Of a stretch of DNA of 5,407 nt, positions 1-5,407 are shown in pieces (position 1 is the stretch's first letter; the number at the start of each line of letters is the position of its first letter). The stretch covers positions 5,565 to 10,971 of the forward strand of contig HF995401.1 of assembly GCA_000432335.1 (NCBI GenBank), given 5' to 3'. The notes under the pieces are model-generated. The model saw only the letters and a program-made list of their open reading frames with translations, did no database searches and had not been told where the DNA came from. The translations under genes were made by a program, and so were the position numbers. The stretch is from Firmicutes bacterium CAG:646 (lineage in GTDB: Bacteria; Bacillota; Clostridia; Lachnospirales; Lachnospiraceae).

Positions 1-832
1 GCAGTCCATAAACGTCATCCATCTCCTGCTCTGTCAGAGGGTGCGCCGGCGGATTCTGCACCACATATCCCTGCGTTCCGTAATCCTCTGCCAGGGTTCC
101 CGCCTGATACGGGTCCGTATTCTTATACTGCAAAGCAAAACTTCTGGCATATTCCATCTTATCCTCACGGATTTTCTGAAAAGACGGAAGCAGGATGGGA
201 TCAGGAATATGATCCAGCGTTTTCGTTCGATAAACGGTTCCCCGGATAAAAGTGATATCCTTCACATCAATTCCCGCCTGCAGAGCGTCCGCTATTTCCA
301 CAATGGAATGTTCTCCCATGCCATAGGAAATAAGATCTGCTCCCGCATCCAAAAGTACGCTTCTCTTCACCTGATCCGACCAGTAATCATAATGTCCCAG
401 TCTTCTTAAACTCGCCTCGATTCCCCCCAGAATAACAGGCGTCTTCTTATAGCTTTTTCTGATCAGATTTCCATAGACGATCGCCGCCCGATCCGGTCGA
501 AGCCCCATCCTTCCTCCCGGGGAAAAGGAATCCTTCTGTCTGTGTTTTTTCGATACTGTGTAATGATTCACCATAGAGTCCATATTCCCTGCGGAAACCA
601 GGAATCCAAGCTTTGGCTCCCCAAATACCTGAATACTTTCCTCTCTGGTCCAATCCGGCTGAGCAATGATCCCCACGGAATACCCCCGACTTTCCAACAC
701 TCTGCTGATAATCGCCGGGCCAAAAGAAGAATGATCCACATAAGCGTCTCCGATCACATAGACAAAATCCGGTCGGTCAATCCCCCTCTGTCTGTATTCT
801 TCCAACGAAATAGGTAAAAACTGTTCTCTCAT
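1..832 (-). CDS. ygiQ: YgiQ-family radical SAM protein, N-terminal part (gene runs off the left edge)
   Basis: The frame is open from an ATG at 832 to the left edge, giving 277 residues with no stop; full YgiQ proteins are usually over 600 residues, so more than half is missing. The N-terminus (MREQFLPISLEEYRQRGIDR, then an FVYVIGDAYVDHSSFG segment at about 23-38) is typical of the family. Other family blocks are LVSAGNMDSMVNHYT (78-92), SPGGRMGLRPDRA (104-116), VILGGIEASLRRLGHYDYWSD (133-153) and SYGMGEHS (169-176). The CxxxCxxC cluster motif that binds the 4Fe-4S and SAM is not in this window; in the family it lies shortly beyond the point where the sequence ends, so radical SAM chemistry is inferred from the family. 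The reaction and substrate of YgiQ are not known to me. The start overlaps the stop of the upstream HAD gene as ATGA, with a GAGG at 843-846, 10 nt before the ATG, suggesting translational coupling. Confidence 0.93.
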   Translation of the reverse strand, partial: MREQFLPISLEEYRQRGIDRPDFVYVIGDAYVDHSSFGPAIISRVLESRGYSVGIIAQPDWTREESIQVFGEPKLGFLVSAGNMDSMVNHYTVSKKHRQKDSFSPGGRMGLRPDRAAIVYGNLIRKSYKKTPVILGGIEASLRRLGHYDYWSDQVKRSVLLDAGADLISYGMGEHSIVEIADALQAGIDVKDITFIRGTVYRTKTLDHIPDPILLPSFQKIREDKMEYARSFALQYKNTDPYQAGTLAEDYGTQGYVVQNPPAHPLTEQEMDDVYGL

Positions 833-1500
833 GGTTTCAGTACCTCATACGTTTCCTGTAAAATATCGTAGTAATCCTGAATATAATAATCTGCCAATCT
901 CCGTTTTTCTGCCTCCTGATCCCGGCTGAAAGCATCTTCTACCGCGCAGACCTTCATTCCTGCCCGTTTTCCAGCCAGAAGCCCCATAGGAATATCTTCC
1001 ATCACCAGACACTCCTCTGGAGCTGCTCCCAGTTCTTTCGCCACCAGAAGGTAAATATCCGGATGCGGCTTTCCCCGCTCCACATCGCAGCAGGTATGAA
1101 CAGAATCCAGATACTCCGACACACCCTGCGCTTTCAAAACTGCATGTACCAGCTCGATCCCATTGGAACTTGCGATTCCCGTAACAATCCCACGCGCCTT
1201 TAAAGCCTGCAAAAATTCCAGAGCGCCCGGCTTTAACGGCACTTGATGGCAATACTTATCTCCTGCCATATCCATCCATTCTTTTTTTATTTCCTCCAGT
1301 GTTTCCGGCAGCTGAAATCGCGTTTTAAAATGCGTGGCTGTCTCCGTCAGACTCATCCCCTCAATATCCTTTTGCAGACTTTCCGGAAGGGCAATCCCAC
1401 GTTTTCCCAGATATTCAATATCAATATCCTTCCACATCCACATGGAATCCACCAGGGTTCCATCCAGATCAAATAACACTGCTTTGATATTCTGTAACAT
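829..1500 (-). CDS. HAD superfamily hydrolase (subfamily IA, beta-phosphoglucomutase/phosphatase-like)
   Basis: This encodes a 223-residue cytoplasmic HAD enzyme, a phosphatase or phosphomutase working through an aspartyl-phosphate intermediate. All four motifs are visible: motif I VLFDLDGTLVDS with nucleophile Asp11 and general acid/base Asp13; motif II GIASSNG with Ser111; motif III Lys144 in RGKPHPD; and motif IV VMEDIPMG with Glu168-Asp169. Residues about 20-85 form the helical C1 cap, which sets substrate choice. The length is normal for subfamily IA. The longest frame begins at an ATG at 1545, but that codon has no good ribosome site, while the ATG at 1500 has AGAGGA seven bases upstream and places DxD at the usual distance from the N-terminus. 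I therefore choose 1500. It lies 48 nt after the pseudouridine synthase stop and overlaps ygiQ by 4 nt. The substrate cannot be read from sequence; a sugar phosphate or nucleotide is possible. The family call is firm, the specificity open. Confidence 0.93.
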   Translation of the reverse strand: MLQNIKAVLFDLDGTLVDSMWMWKDIDIEYLGKRGIALPESLQKDIEGMSLTETATHFKTRFQLPETLEEIKKEWMDMAGDKYCHQVPLKPGALEFLQALKARGIVTGIASSNGIELVHAVLKAQGVSEYLDSVHTCCDVERGKPHPDIYLLVAKELGAAPEECLVMEDIPMGLLAGKRAGMKVCAVEDAFSRDQEAEKRRLADYYIQDYYDILQETYEVLKP

Positions 1501-1507
1501 AAGTTTA

Positions 1508-1513
1508 TCCTCT
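1508..1513 (-). promoter_or_regulatory. Ribosome binding site that decides the HAD gene start (AGAGGA)
   Basis: AGAGGA ends 7 nt before the ATG at 1500. The earlier in-frame ATG at 1545 has only A-rich sequence (CAAAATAAAAA) directly before it. This favours the shorter, 223-residue product. Confidence 0.7.
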
Positions 1514-1548
1514 AAATCTTCTTTTTCTCTTGTAGGTTCTATCATTTT

Positions 1549-2274
1549 TTATTTTGAGTTAATCCCCAGGGCAGTCAGTTCTTCCTCCGTCAGTTCCCGG
1601 AACTGTCCTTTCGACAGTTGTTCCGGAAGATGCAAGGGCCCCATGGACATCCGCTTCAGGTAGAGTACTTTTTCCCCACGGCTCTCAAACATTCGCTTCA
1701 CCTGATGAAAACGTCCCTCCCGGATGGTGAGAAGAATCTCTGATTCCTCCCCGGAAGCGAGGATTTCCAAATCTGCGGGAAGCGTTTTCTTCTCCTCCCC
1801 AATATCCACTCCTTCTGCAAAAGCCTTCCGATCATCCTCCGTCACCTTTCCCTGCACCCGGGCATAATACGTTTTGTCTACATGTTTTTTCGGAGACAGC
1901 AGCCGATGCGCCAAATCTCCGTCGTTGGTGAGCAGTAAAAGCCCCTCCGTATCTTTATCCAGCCGCCCCACCGGAAAAAGTCCTTTCTGAAGCTCTGGAG
2001 AAAGTAATGAGAGTACTGTTTTCTCCCGGGCATCTTCTGTAGCAGAGACATACCCGGACGGTTTATGCAGCAGAACATATCGATATTTTGTGTACTGCAA
2101 TACTTTTCCCTCCACGGTGACATGATCCTCCTGAACATTCACTTTCTGTTCCGGTTTTTTTGCCGTATTCCCGTTAATGTCAACCAGTCCCTTTCTGATC
2201 ATCTGCTTAACCTGAGACCTGGTTCCCACCCCCAGATCAGCCAGATATTTATCCAAACGTAATGTCTCACTCAT
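1549..2274 (-). CDS. rsuA: RsuA-type rRNA pseudouridine synthase (RsuA/RluB/E/F family)
   Basis: This 241-residue protein converts a uridine in rRNA to pseudouridine. An S4 RNA-binding domain covers about residues 5-50 (LRLDKYLADLGVGTRSQVKQ), followed by the catalytic domain: YVLLHKPSGYVSAT (66-79), the GRLDKDTEGLLLLTNDG motif (103-119) with catalytic Asp106, SPKKHVDKTY (127-136) and REGRFHQVKRMF (185-196). Length and layout match RsuA, which in E. coli makes pseudouridine 516 in 16S rRNA. The SPKKH-x-KTY block looks more like RsuA than RluB, but family members targeting 23S rRNA have the same architecture, so the exact target is inferred. The start at 2274 is set by the S4 domain beginning right after it and by a TAGGAGA ribosome site 4 nt upstream. 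The gene lies 8 nt after the m5C methyltransferase, so two rRNA-modifying enzymes are probably made from one transcript with coupled translation. Confidence 0.94.
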   Translation of the reverse strand: MSETLRLDKYLADLGVGTRSQVKQMIRKGLVDINGNTAKKPEQKVNVQEDHVTVEGKVLQYTKYRYVLLHKPSGYVSATEDAREKTVLSLLSPELQKGLFPVGRLDKDTEGLLLLTNDGDLAHRLLSPKKHVDKTYYARVQGKVTEDDRKAFAEGVDIGEEKKTLPADLEILASGEESEILLTIREGRFHQVKRMFESRGEKVLYLKRMSMGPLHLPEQLSKGQFRELTEEELTALGINSK

Positions 2275-2278
2275 AGAT

Positions 2279-2285
2279 TCTCCTA
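2279..2285 (-). promoter_or_regulatory. rsuA ribosome binding site overlapping the rsmF stop codon (TAGGAGA)
   Basis: On the minus strand TAGGAGA combines the TAG stop of rsmF (2285-2283) with the AGGAG Shine-Dalgarno of rsuA, which ends 5 nt before the ATG at 2274. A ribosome finishing rsmF would sit over the rsuA start, so the two rRNA-modifying enzymes are probably translated in a coupled way. Confidence 0.75.
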
Positions 2286-3632
2286 TTGCCAGCGCCAGCC
2301 GGCATAATATTTATTTTTCAGACTGTTCCCCGCCAGCTTTCCCCACCCCAGAGGATAGCCGTCCACACAGACCAGCTGCCAGTCTTTTGGATGCTTCACT
2401 TCCATATCCGATATATCCAGCGTTTCCCCTTTCAGATAACGGATCACCCGCTCATCCTCCCGGGAAAAAGACAGGCAGGAATCATATGTTTCCGGCGCAA
2501 GCGCCATAGCCAGCGTCTGAGAAGGTTCAAAACGATTCTTTTTACATTCTCCCAGATAAAGACCAGTGCGAAGATAACGAAGCTTTTCCGGCATATAATC
2601 TTCCGCTCCCAAAGCATACAGACGGGTATCCTGCATACGGAAAATCCATTCCTTCTCCTTCCCTGTTTTTCTGCATTTTTTCAAAAATTCTTCCGCTTCT
2701 GCTGGAATTTTCCGGGACTTTGCTTTCCCTTTTGGAAGCGAAGCTGCCTCCCCTTTCTTTTCCAGCAGAGCTACGAAATGTCCTTCCCCCTTCATGCAGT
2801 GAGGGAAAATCCGCACACACTCCTTAAGTCCTTTTCGCCCCGGGGAAAATCCTTCATAGGGCTCGCAGGGAATCAAATTCATCTCCGGTCTCTGAGATAA
2901 CAGCCATTCTATGGTTCCTTCATTTTCCAATTCACTGAAGGTACAGGTGGAATACAGCATCCTCCCCCCGGGTTTCAGCATGTCCGCCGCCTGAAGCACC
3001 AGCTCTTTTTGGATTTCACTATAATATGCCGGTCCCTGCTTTTCCCAGTCTGCTATCATTCTTGGTTCTTTTCGAAACATTCCCTCACCGGAACAGGGCG
3101 CATCTACCAAAATCTTATCAAAAAATGCCGGAAACTCCTGTACCAGCCGCTTAGGATTTTCACTGGTCACATAAATATTGGGCAAGCCCATCAGCTCCAG
3201 ATTCTTCAAAAGCGCTTTGGCACGGCTGTTGCTGATATCGTTTGCCACCAAAACACCCTGTCCTTTCAGCCTTGCTCCCAGTTCTGTAGCCTTTCCTCCC
3301 GGCGCCGCACATAAATCCAGCACAAAATCTCCAGGAACCGGAGCAAGCCGGTCAGCCGGCGTCATAGCGCTAGGTTCCTGAAGATAATAAAGTCCTGCAA
3401 AATAATAAGGGTGCTTGGAAGGTACTGCGTCCCGATAAGTAAAACCATTGGAAATCCATTCCACCGGATGCAGCGCAAACGGCGCCTTTTCCTGAAAATC
3501 TTCCACGGAAACCTTGTAGGTATTCACCCGCAGTCCATTGGCAGGAGTATCCTGATAACTTTTTACAAAATCAGGAAACGCTTCTCCTAAAAGTTTTTTC
3601 ATTTCATTTTCAAATTCTATAGGTAATTTCAT
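2283..3632 (-). CDS. rsmF: RsmF-type (NOL1/NOP2/Sun family) rRNA m5C methyltransferase
   Basis: This 449-residue SAM-dependent methyltransferase is of the RsmF/YebU type, which forms 5-methylcytosine in 16S rRNA (C1407 in E. coli, more sites in Thermus). The order is: N-terminal domain with PANGLRVNTYK (30-40); substrate region YYFAGLYYLQEPSAMTPAD (77-94); SAM-binding LDLCAAPGGKAT (105-116); VDAPCSGEGMFRK (176-188) with Cys180; and LYSTCTFSELENEG (226-239) with Cys230. Both cysteines of the two-cysteine mechanism are present: the TC-motif cysteine (230) attacks C6 and the PC-motif cysteine (180) helps release. A Lys-rich linker (about 291-322) leads to the C-terminal RNA-binding region, ending in the family signature GYPLGWGK and LKNKYYAGWRW (425-448). 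Length is slightly below E. coli RsmF. The start at 3632 has AAGGA six bases upstream. It is 52 nt after the alarmone synthetase and 8 nt before rsuA. The exact target cytosine is inferred. Confidence 0.95.
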   Translation of the reverse strand: MKLPIEFENEMKKLLGEAFPDFVKSYQDTPANGLRVNTYKVSVEDFQEKAPFALHPVEWISNGFTYRDAVPSKHPYYFAGLYYLQEPSAMTPADRLAPVPGDFVLDLCAAPGGKATELGARLKGQGVLVANDISNSRAKALLKNLELMGLPNIYVTSENPKRLVQEFPAFFDKILVDAPCSGEGMFRKEPRMIADWEKQGPAYYSEIQKELVLQAADMLKPGGRMLYSTCTFSELENEGTIEWLLSQRPEMNLIPCEPYEGFSPGRKGLKECVRIFPHCMKGEGHFVALLEKKGEAASLPKGKAKSRKIPAEAEEFLKKCRKTGKEKEWIFRMQDTRLYALGAEDYMPEKLRYLRTGLYLGECKKNRFEPSQTLAMALAPETYDSCLSFSREDERVIRYLKGETLDISDMEVKHPKDWQLVCVDGYPLGWGKLAGNSLKNKYYAGWRWQ

Positions 3633-3638
3633 ACTGTA

Positions 3639-3643
3639 TCCTT
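3639..3643 (-). promoter_or_regulatory. Ribosome binding site of rsmF (AAGGA)
   Basis: AAGGA ends 6 nt before the ATG at 3632, close to the optimal spacing, and supports this start. It lies inside the 52-nt gap after relQ, in which I see no terminator and no convincing promoter. Confidence 0.75.
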
Positions 3644-3684
3644 CGTACTTTCTCTATAACTATTCAGCAGTCCACTGTTCCGCT

Positions 3685-4503
3685 TTACTTTTGCATCTCG
3701 CTGGTCACTGCCTGTGCCCGATATCCTTCCGCAATAATATCCAGCTGCTGATGAAATCGTTTCAGCTGCTGCAGATCATTGGAAGCATAAATCTTATAAA
3801 ATTCTGTCTGAATCTTCTCCACTTCCCGCTTATTGGACTTATGGTACAGATTTTCAATATTACTGAGAATATCCATCACCAGATTTCTCTGAAGCAGGGA
3901 AGAATTCTGCGCATTCATAATCTCACTGCGCACGGAAGACATCTCGTGATCCAGCGCTATAATAGCATCCGCCGCCTTGGAAAGCCTCTCTTTCACATGA
4001 GGCGGAATATTGGTCTTATATTTGTACTGCAAAGAATGTTCAATGGTCGCCCAGAAATTCATCGCCATCGTACGGATCTGAATCTCCGCCTGCAGTTTCT
4101 TCGGTCCGTTTAAAGTCTCTACCTGATAGTAGATCACCAGATGATAACTGCGGTAACCGCTCTCTTTCATATGGGTAATATAATCTTTCTCACACTTGAT
4201 CTCCATATCGGAGCGATGTGCGATCAAATCAGCAACCCTCTGTATATCTTCCACAAACTGGCAGATAATACGCACTCCCGCAATATCCTCCACCTGCTCT
4301 TCCAGTTCTTCAAAAGGAATTTTTTTCCGCTTCATCTTCTCCAGAATACTGGCAACACTTTTCACCCTTCCAGTGACCTGTTCGATAGGAGAATATAATC
4401 CCCGTTCTTTGTGCTCCCTGATCAGATGATTGAATTTTTCCACCAGCTCCTTGACAGCCAGCTCATATGGGCTTAAAATCTCGCGCCATAACTGTATTTC
4501 CAT
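3685..4503 (-). CDS. relQ: RelQ/SAS1-type small (p)ppGpp synthetase with a C-terminal extension
   Basis: This 272-residue single-domain alarmone synthetase transfers pyrophosphate from ATP to GDP or GTP, making (p)ppGpp. There is no HD hydrolase domain and no TGS/ACT regulatory part, so it is a small alarmone synthetase rather than a long RSH protein. Visible motifs are SPIEQVTGRVKSVASILEKMKRK (38-60), DIAGVRIICQF (73-83) with the Mg-binding Asp73, KESGYRSYHLV (113-123), and AEIQIRTMAMNFWATIEHSLQYKYK (139-163) with catalytic Glu140. It aligns well with B. subtilis YjbM/RelQ up to about residue 200, then carries about 60 further residues (200-272) of likely helix that YjbM (about 211 residues) lacks. 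Positions equivalent to the YjbM pppGpp allosteric site are partly changed. The ATG at 4503 is preceded by AAGGAGAGGG. A candidate promoter lies 59-67 nt upstream. The downstream neighbours are two rRNA-modifying enzymes. Confidence 0.94.
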   Translation of the reverse strand: MEIQLWREILSPYELAVKELVEKFNHLIREHKERGLYSPIEQVTGRVKSVASILEKMKRKKIPFEELEEQVEDIAGVRIICQFVEDIQRVADLIAHRSDMEIKCEKDYITHMKESGYRSYHLVIYYQVETLNGPKKLQAEIQIRTMAMNFWATIEHSLQYKYKTNIPPHVKERLSKAADAIIALDHEMSSVRSEIMNAQNSSLLQRNLVMDILSNIENLYHKSNKREVEKIQTEFYKIYASNDLQQLKRFHQQLDIIAEGYRAQAVTSEMQK

Positions 4504-4510
4504 AACACAT

Positions 4511-4521
4511 TCCCTCTCCTT
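4511..4521 (-). promoter_or_regulatory. Ribosome binding region of relQ (AAGGAGAGGGA)
   Basis: The purine run AAGGAGAGGGA precedes the ATG at 4503. The strongest core, AGGAG, ends 12 nt before the ATG, longer than usual, while AGGG ends 8 nt before it. An out-of-frame ATG begins 7 nt before the real start (AATGTGTTATG). The start is still well supported because the family N-terminus begins here. Confidence 0.7.
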
Positions 4522-4543
4522 ATTCTGTCGTCAAATTCAAGTC

Positions 4544-4556
4544 GGTAATTCTTACC
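4544..4556 (-). repeat. Short perfect inverted repeat in the relQ leader
   Basis: On the minus strand this reads GGTAAGAATTACC, two perfect 5-nt arms around a 3-nt spacer. It lies at the predicted 5' end of the relQ transcript and could be a small hairpin or a protein-binding site. No T-run follows on either strand, so it is not a terminator. Its small size makes chance a real alternative. Confidence 0.35.
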
Positions 4557-4561
4557 TTAAA

Positions 4562-4570
4562 AGTATAACA
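4562..4570 (-). promoter_or_regulatory. Candidate extended -10 promoter for relQ
   Basis: Read on the minus strand this is TGTTATACT: TATACT matches the sigma-A -10 consensus at five of six positions, and TG one base before it fits an extended -10. No good -35 is visible at 16-18 nt spacing, which an extended -10 can tolerate. It starts 9 nt after the peptidase stop codon, in the largest gap of the window, and would give a transcript beginning near 4555 with a leader of about 50 nt. The assignment is by motif only; AT-rich gaps produce such matches by chance. Confidence 0.35.
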
Positions 4571-4578
4571 TAAATCTC

Positions 4579-5407
4579 TCAATATTGGTACTCTTGTGTT
4601 TGATTCTCCAACAGTACCAGAATCGGGTACGGATTGACGCTCATCTCTTCTCCCCGATGGTCTGTTATGTAGATTCCCAGATGCAGATGAACCGGGAACT
4701 TACCGCTTGTTCCCTCCGGTCCATAACCGGTATCTCCCATCAATCCCAAAATTTCTCCTGCACAAACCCTGTCTCCCACCTGAAAATCCTTTTCATAAGC
4801 AGACAAATGTGCATAATAAAAATATCCGCCTCCGGGACTGCGAATACCGATCCGATATCCTCCCAAAGGCAGCCATCCGATCTTCTCCACGATCCCATCT
4901 GTCATACTTACCACCGGATAGTAGCTGCGCTCTTTGCTGCTGCCAAAAATATCAATTCCCTCATGGGTACGGTTTCCGCCATAACTGCGAGCCATTCCGT
5001 ATCCGTCTTCAAAGAAAAATTTTGATTCTCCCTTTGTTTTCGGCAATGGAAAATACACCAGATCCAAAAAAATCTTTTCACACGCCAGAACCAACTGTCC
5101 AAAAGGCTTCGGTTTCTTTCTTTGAAATAAAGCAATCTTTCGCTGCAGTGTTTCCCGGTCAAGCTCCACGGAACCATCCAAAACGAAATCCTGTTCCACC
5201 AATAAAACCGCCAGACATTCCGAAAAATCCATCCTCTCTTCTTTCACAAACTGTCGTAAGCGTTTCAGACTTTCCGGACTGATCTGCATCTGACGAAATT
5301 CTTCCGTTTCTTCCATGTGAGTTTTCAGTTTTTCCACCTGAGAATACTCCCGCAGATAACTGGTTCCCCAGACAGAAAACCCTACAAGACACTGCAAAAA
5401 CAGGCAT
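4579..5407 (-). CDS. M23 family (LytM-type) metallopeptidase, 5' end missing at the right edge
   Basis: This frame is open to the right edge, so the N-terminus is missing; 275 complete codons are visible. An in-frame TTG at 5397 exists but lies inside what reads as a hydrophobic stretch (CLFLQCLVGFSVWGTSYL), probably a signal anchor, so I do not treat it as the start. Numbering from that TTG: residues 16-60 are charged and helical, and the zinc peptidase domain covers about 125-260. Its signatures are HEGID (His145, Asp149), YYAHLS (His197) and VHLHLG (His237, His239); His145, Asp149 and His239 are the expected zinc ligands. LytM-type enzymes cut peptide cross-links in peptidoglycan, and the anchor would place this one outside the membrane. 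All metal ligands are present, so it is probably active rather than a degenerate activator. The region 40-115 is not one I recognise. A link to the alarmone synthetase 75 nt downstream is not established. Confidence 0.9.
   Translation of the reverse strand, partial: CLFLQCLVGFSVWGTSYLREYSQVEKLKTHMEETEEFRQMQISPESLKRLRQFVKEERMDFSECLAVLLVEQDFVLDGSVELDRETLQRKIALFQRKKPKPFGQLVLACEKIFLDLVYFPLPKTKGESKFFFEDGYGMARSYGGNRTHEGIDIFGSSKERSYYPVVSMTDGIVEKIGWLPLGGYRIGIRSPGGGYFYYAHLSAYEKDFQVGDRVCAGEILGLMGDTGYGPEGTSGKFPVHLHLGIYITDHRGEEMSVNPYPILVLLENQTQEYQY

Noticed and set aside
41..409. 122-codon plus-strand open frame opposite ygiQ
   Set aside because: The minus strand carries an uninterrupted, clearly YgiQ-like frame through this stretch; the plus-strand product has no recognisable feature.
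2286..2900. 204-codon plus-strand open frame opposite rsmF
   Set aside because: The minus-strand frame is an unmistakable RsmF. The plus-strand translation is low-complexity, rich in Phe, Pro, His and Arg with no recognisable domain, as expected of an antisense shadow.
3633..3684. Possible terminator or promoter in the relQ-rsmF gap
   Set aside because: An imperfect AGC/GCT pairing around CAGTCCACTG is too short and has no T-run. TATAGA with GGAACA at 17 nt is a poor promoter match.
4544..4560. Terminator after the M23 peptidase gene
   Set aside because: The GGTAA/TTACC stem is only 5 bp and is not followed by a run of T in either direction.
4707..5282. 191-codon plus-strand open frame opposite the M23 peptidase
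   Set aside because: It lies wholly antisense to a clear zinc peptidase and its translation is Pro/Ser/His-rich with no motif.
5395..5397. TTG as the true start of the M23 peptidase
   Set aside because: The frame is open upstream and the residues before the TTG continue the hydrophobic segment, so the real start most likely lies beyond the window.
5159..5407. Minus-strand frame beginning with an ATG at the right edge
   Set aside because: It is out of frame with the M23 peptidase coding in the same stretch and its translation resembles no protein I know. The ATG there is chance.

Overview
The window looks like chromosome from a Clostridia-type Firmicute, most likely a Lachnospiraceae relative. 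This rests on moderate GC content, strong AGGAG-type ribosome binding sites, Firmicute-like protein sequences (especially the RelQ-type alarmone synthetase) and tight one-direction gene packing. The family assignment is inference; there is no rRNA or other definitive marker here.

All six genes lie on the minus strand, so transcription runs from high to low coordinates. In transcription order they are: an M23 (LytM-type) peptidase cut by the right edge (4579-5407); a RelQ-type small (p)ppGpp synthetase (3685-4503); a two-cysteine RsmF-type rRNA m5C methyltransferase (2283-3632); an RsuA-type pseudouridine synthase (1549-2274); a HAD hydrolase (829-1500, start revised downstream to Met16 of the longest frame); and the N-terminal 277 residues of a YgiQ-family radical SAM protein cut by the left edge (1-832). 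Nearly every base is coding. The largest gaps are 75, 52 and 48 nt, and no rho-independent terminator is visible in any of them.

The five downstream genes could form one transcript. relQ has a candidate extended -10 promoter just after the peptidase stop, rsmF follows after 52 nt, the rsmF stop codon is built into the rsuA Shine-Dalgarno, HAD follows after 48 nt, and HAD and ygiQ share an ATGA stop/start. The middle of the cluster centres on the ribosome and stress signalling: an alarmone synthetase next to two rRNA-modifying enzymes. The HAD enzyme and YgiQ have no established shared role with these.

I see no mobile element, CRISPR array, tRNA, rRNA or clearly novel system. The most interesting observation is in the RelQ-like enzyme: its catalytic residues are intact, but several positions matching the pppGpp-binding allosteric site of Bacillus subtilis SAS1 are different, and it has an extra helical C-terminal tail of about 60 residues.
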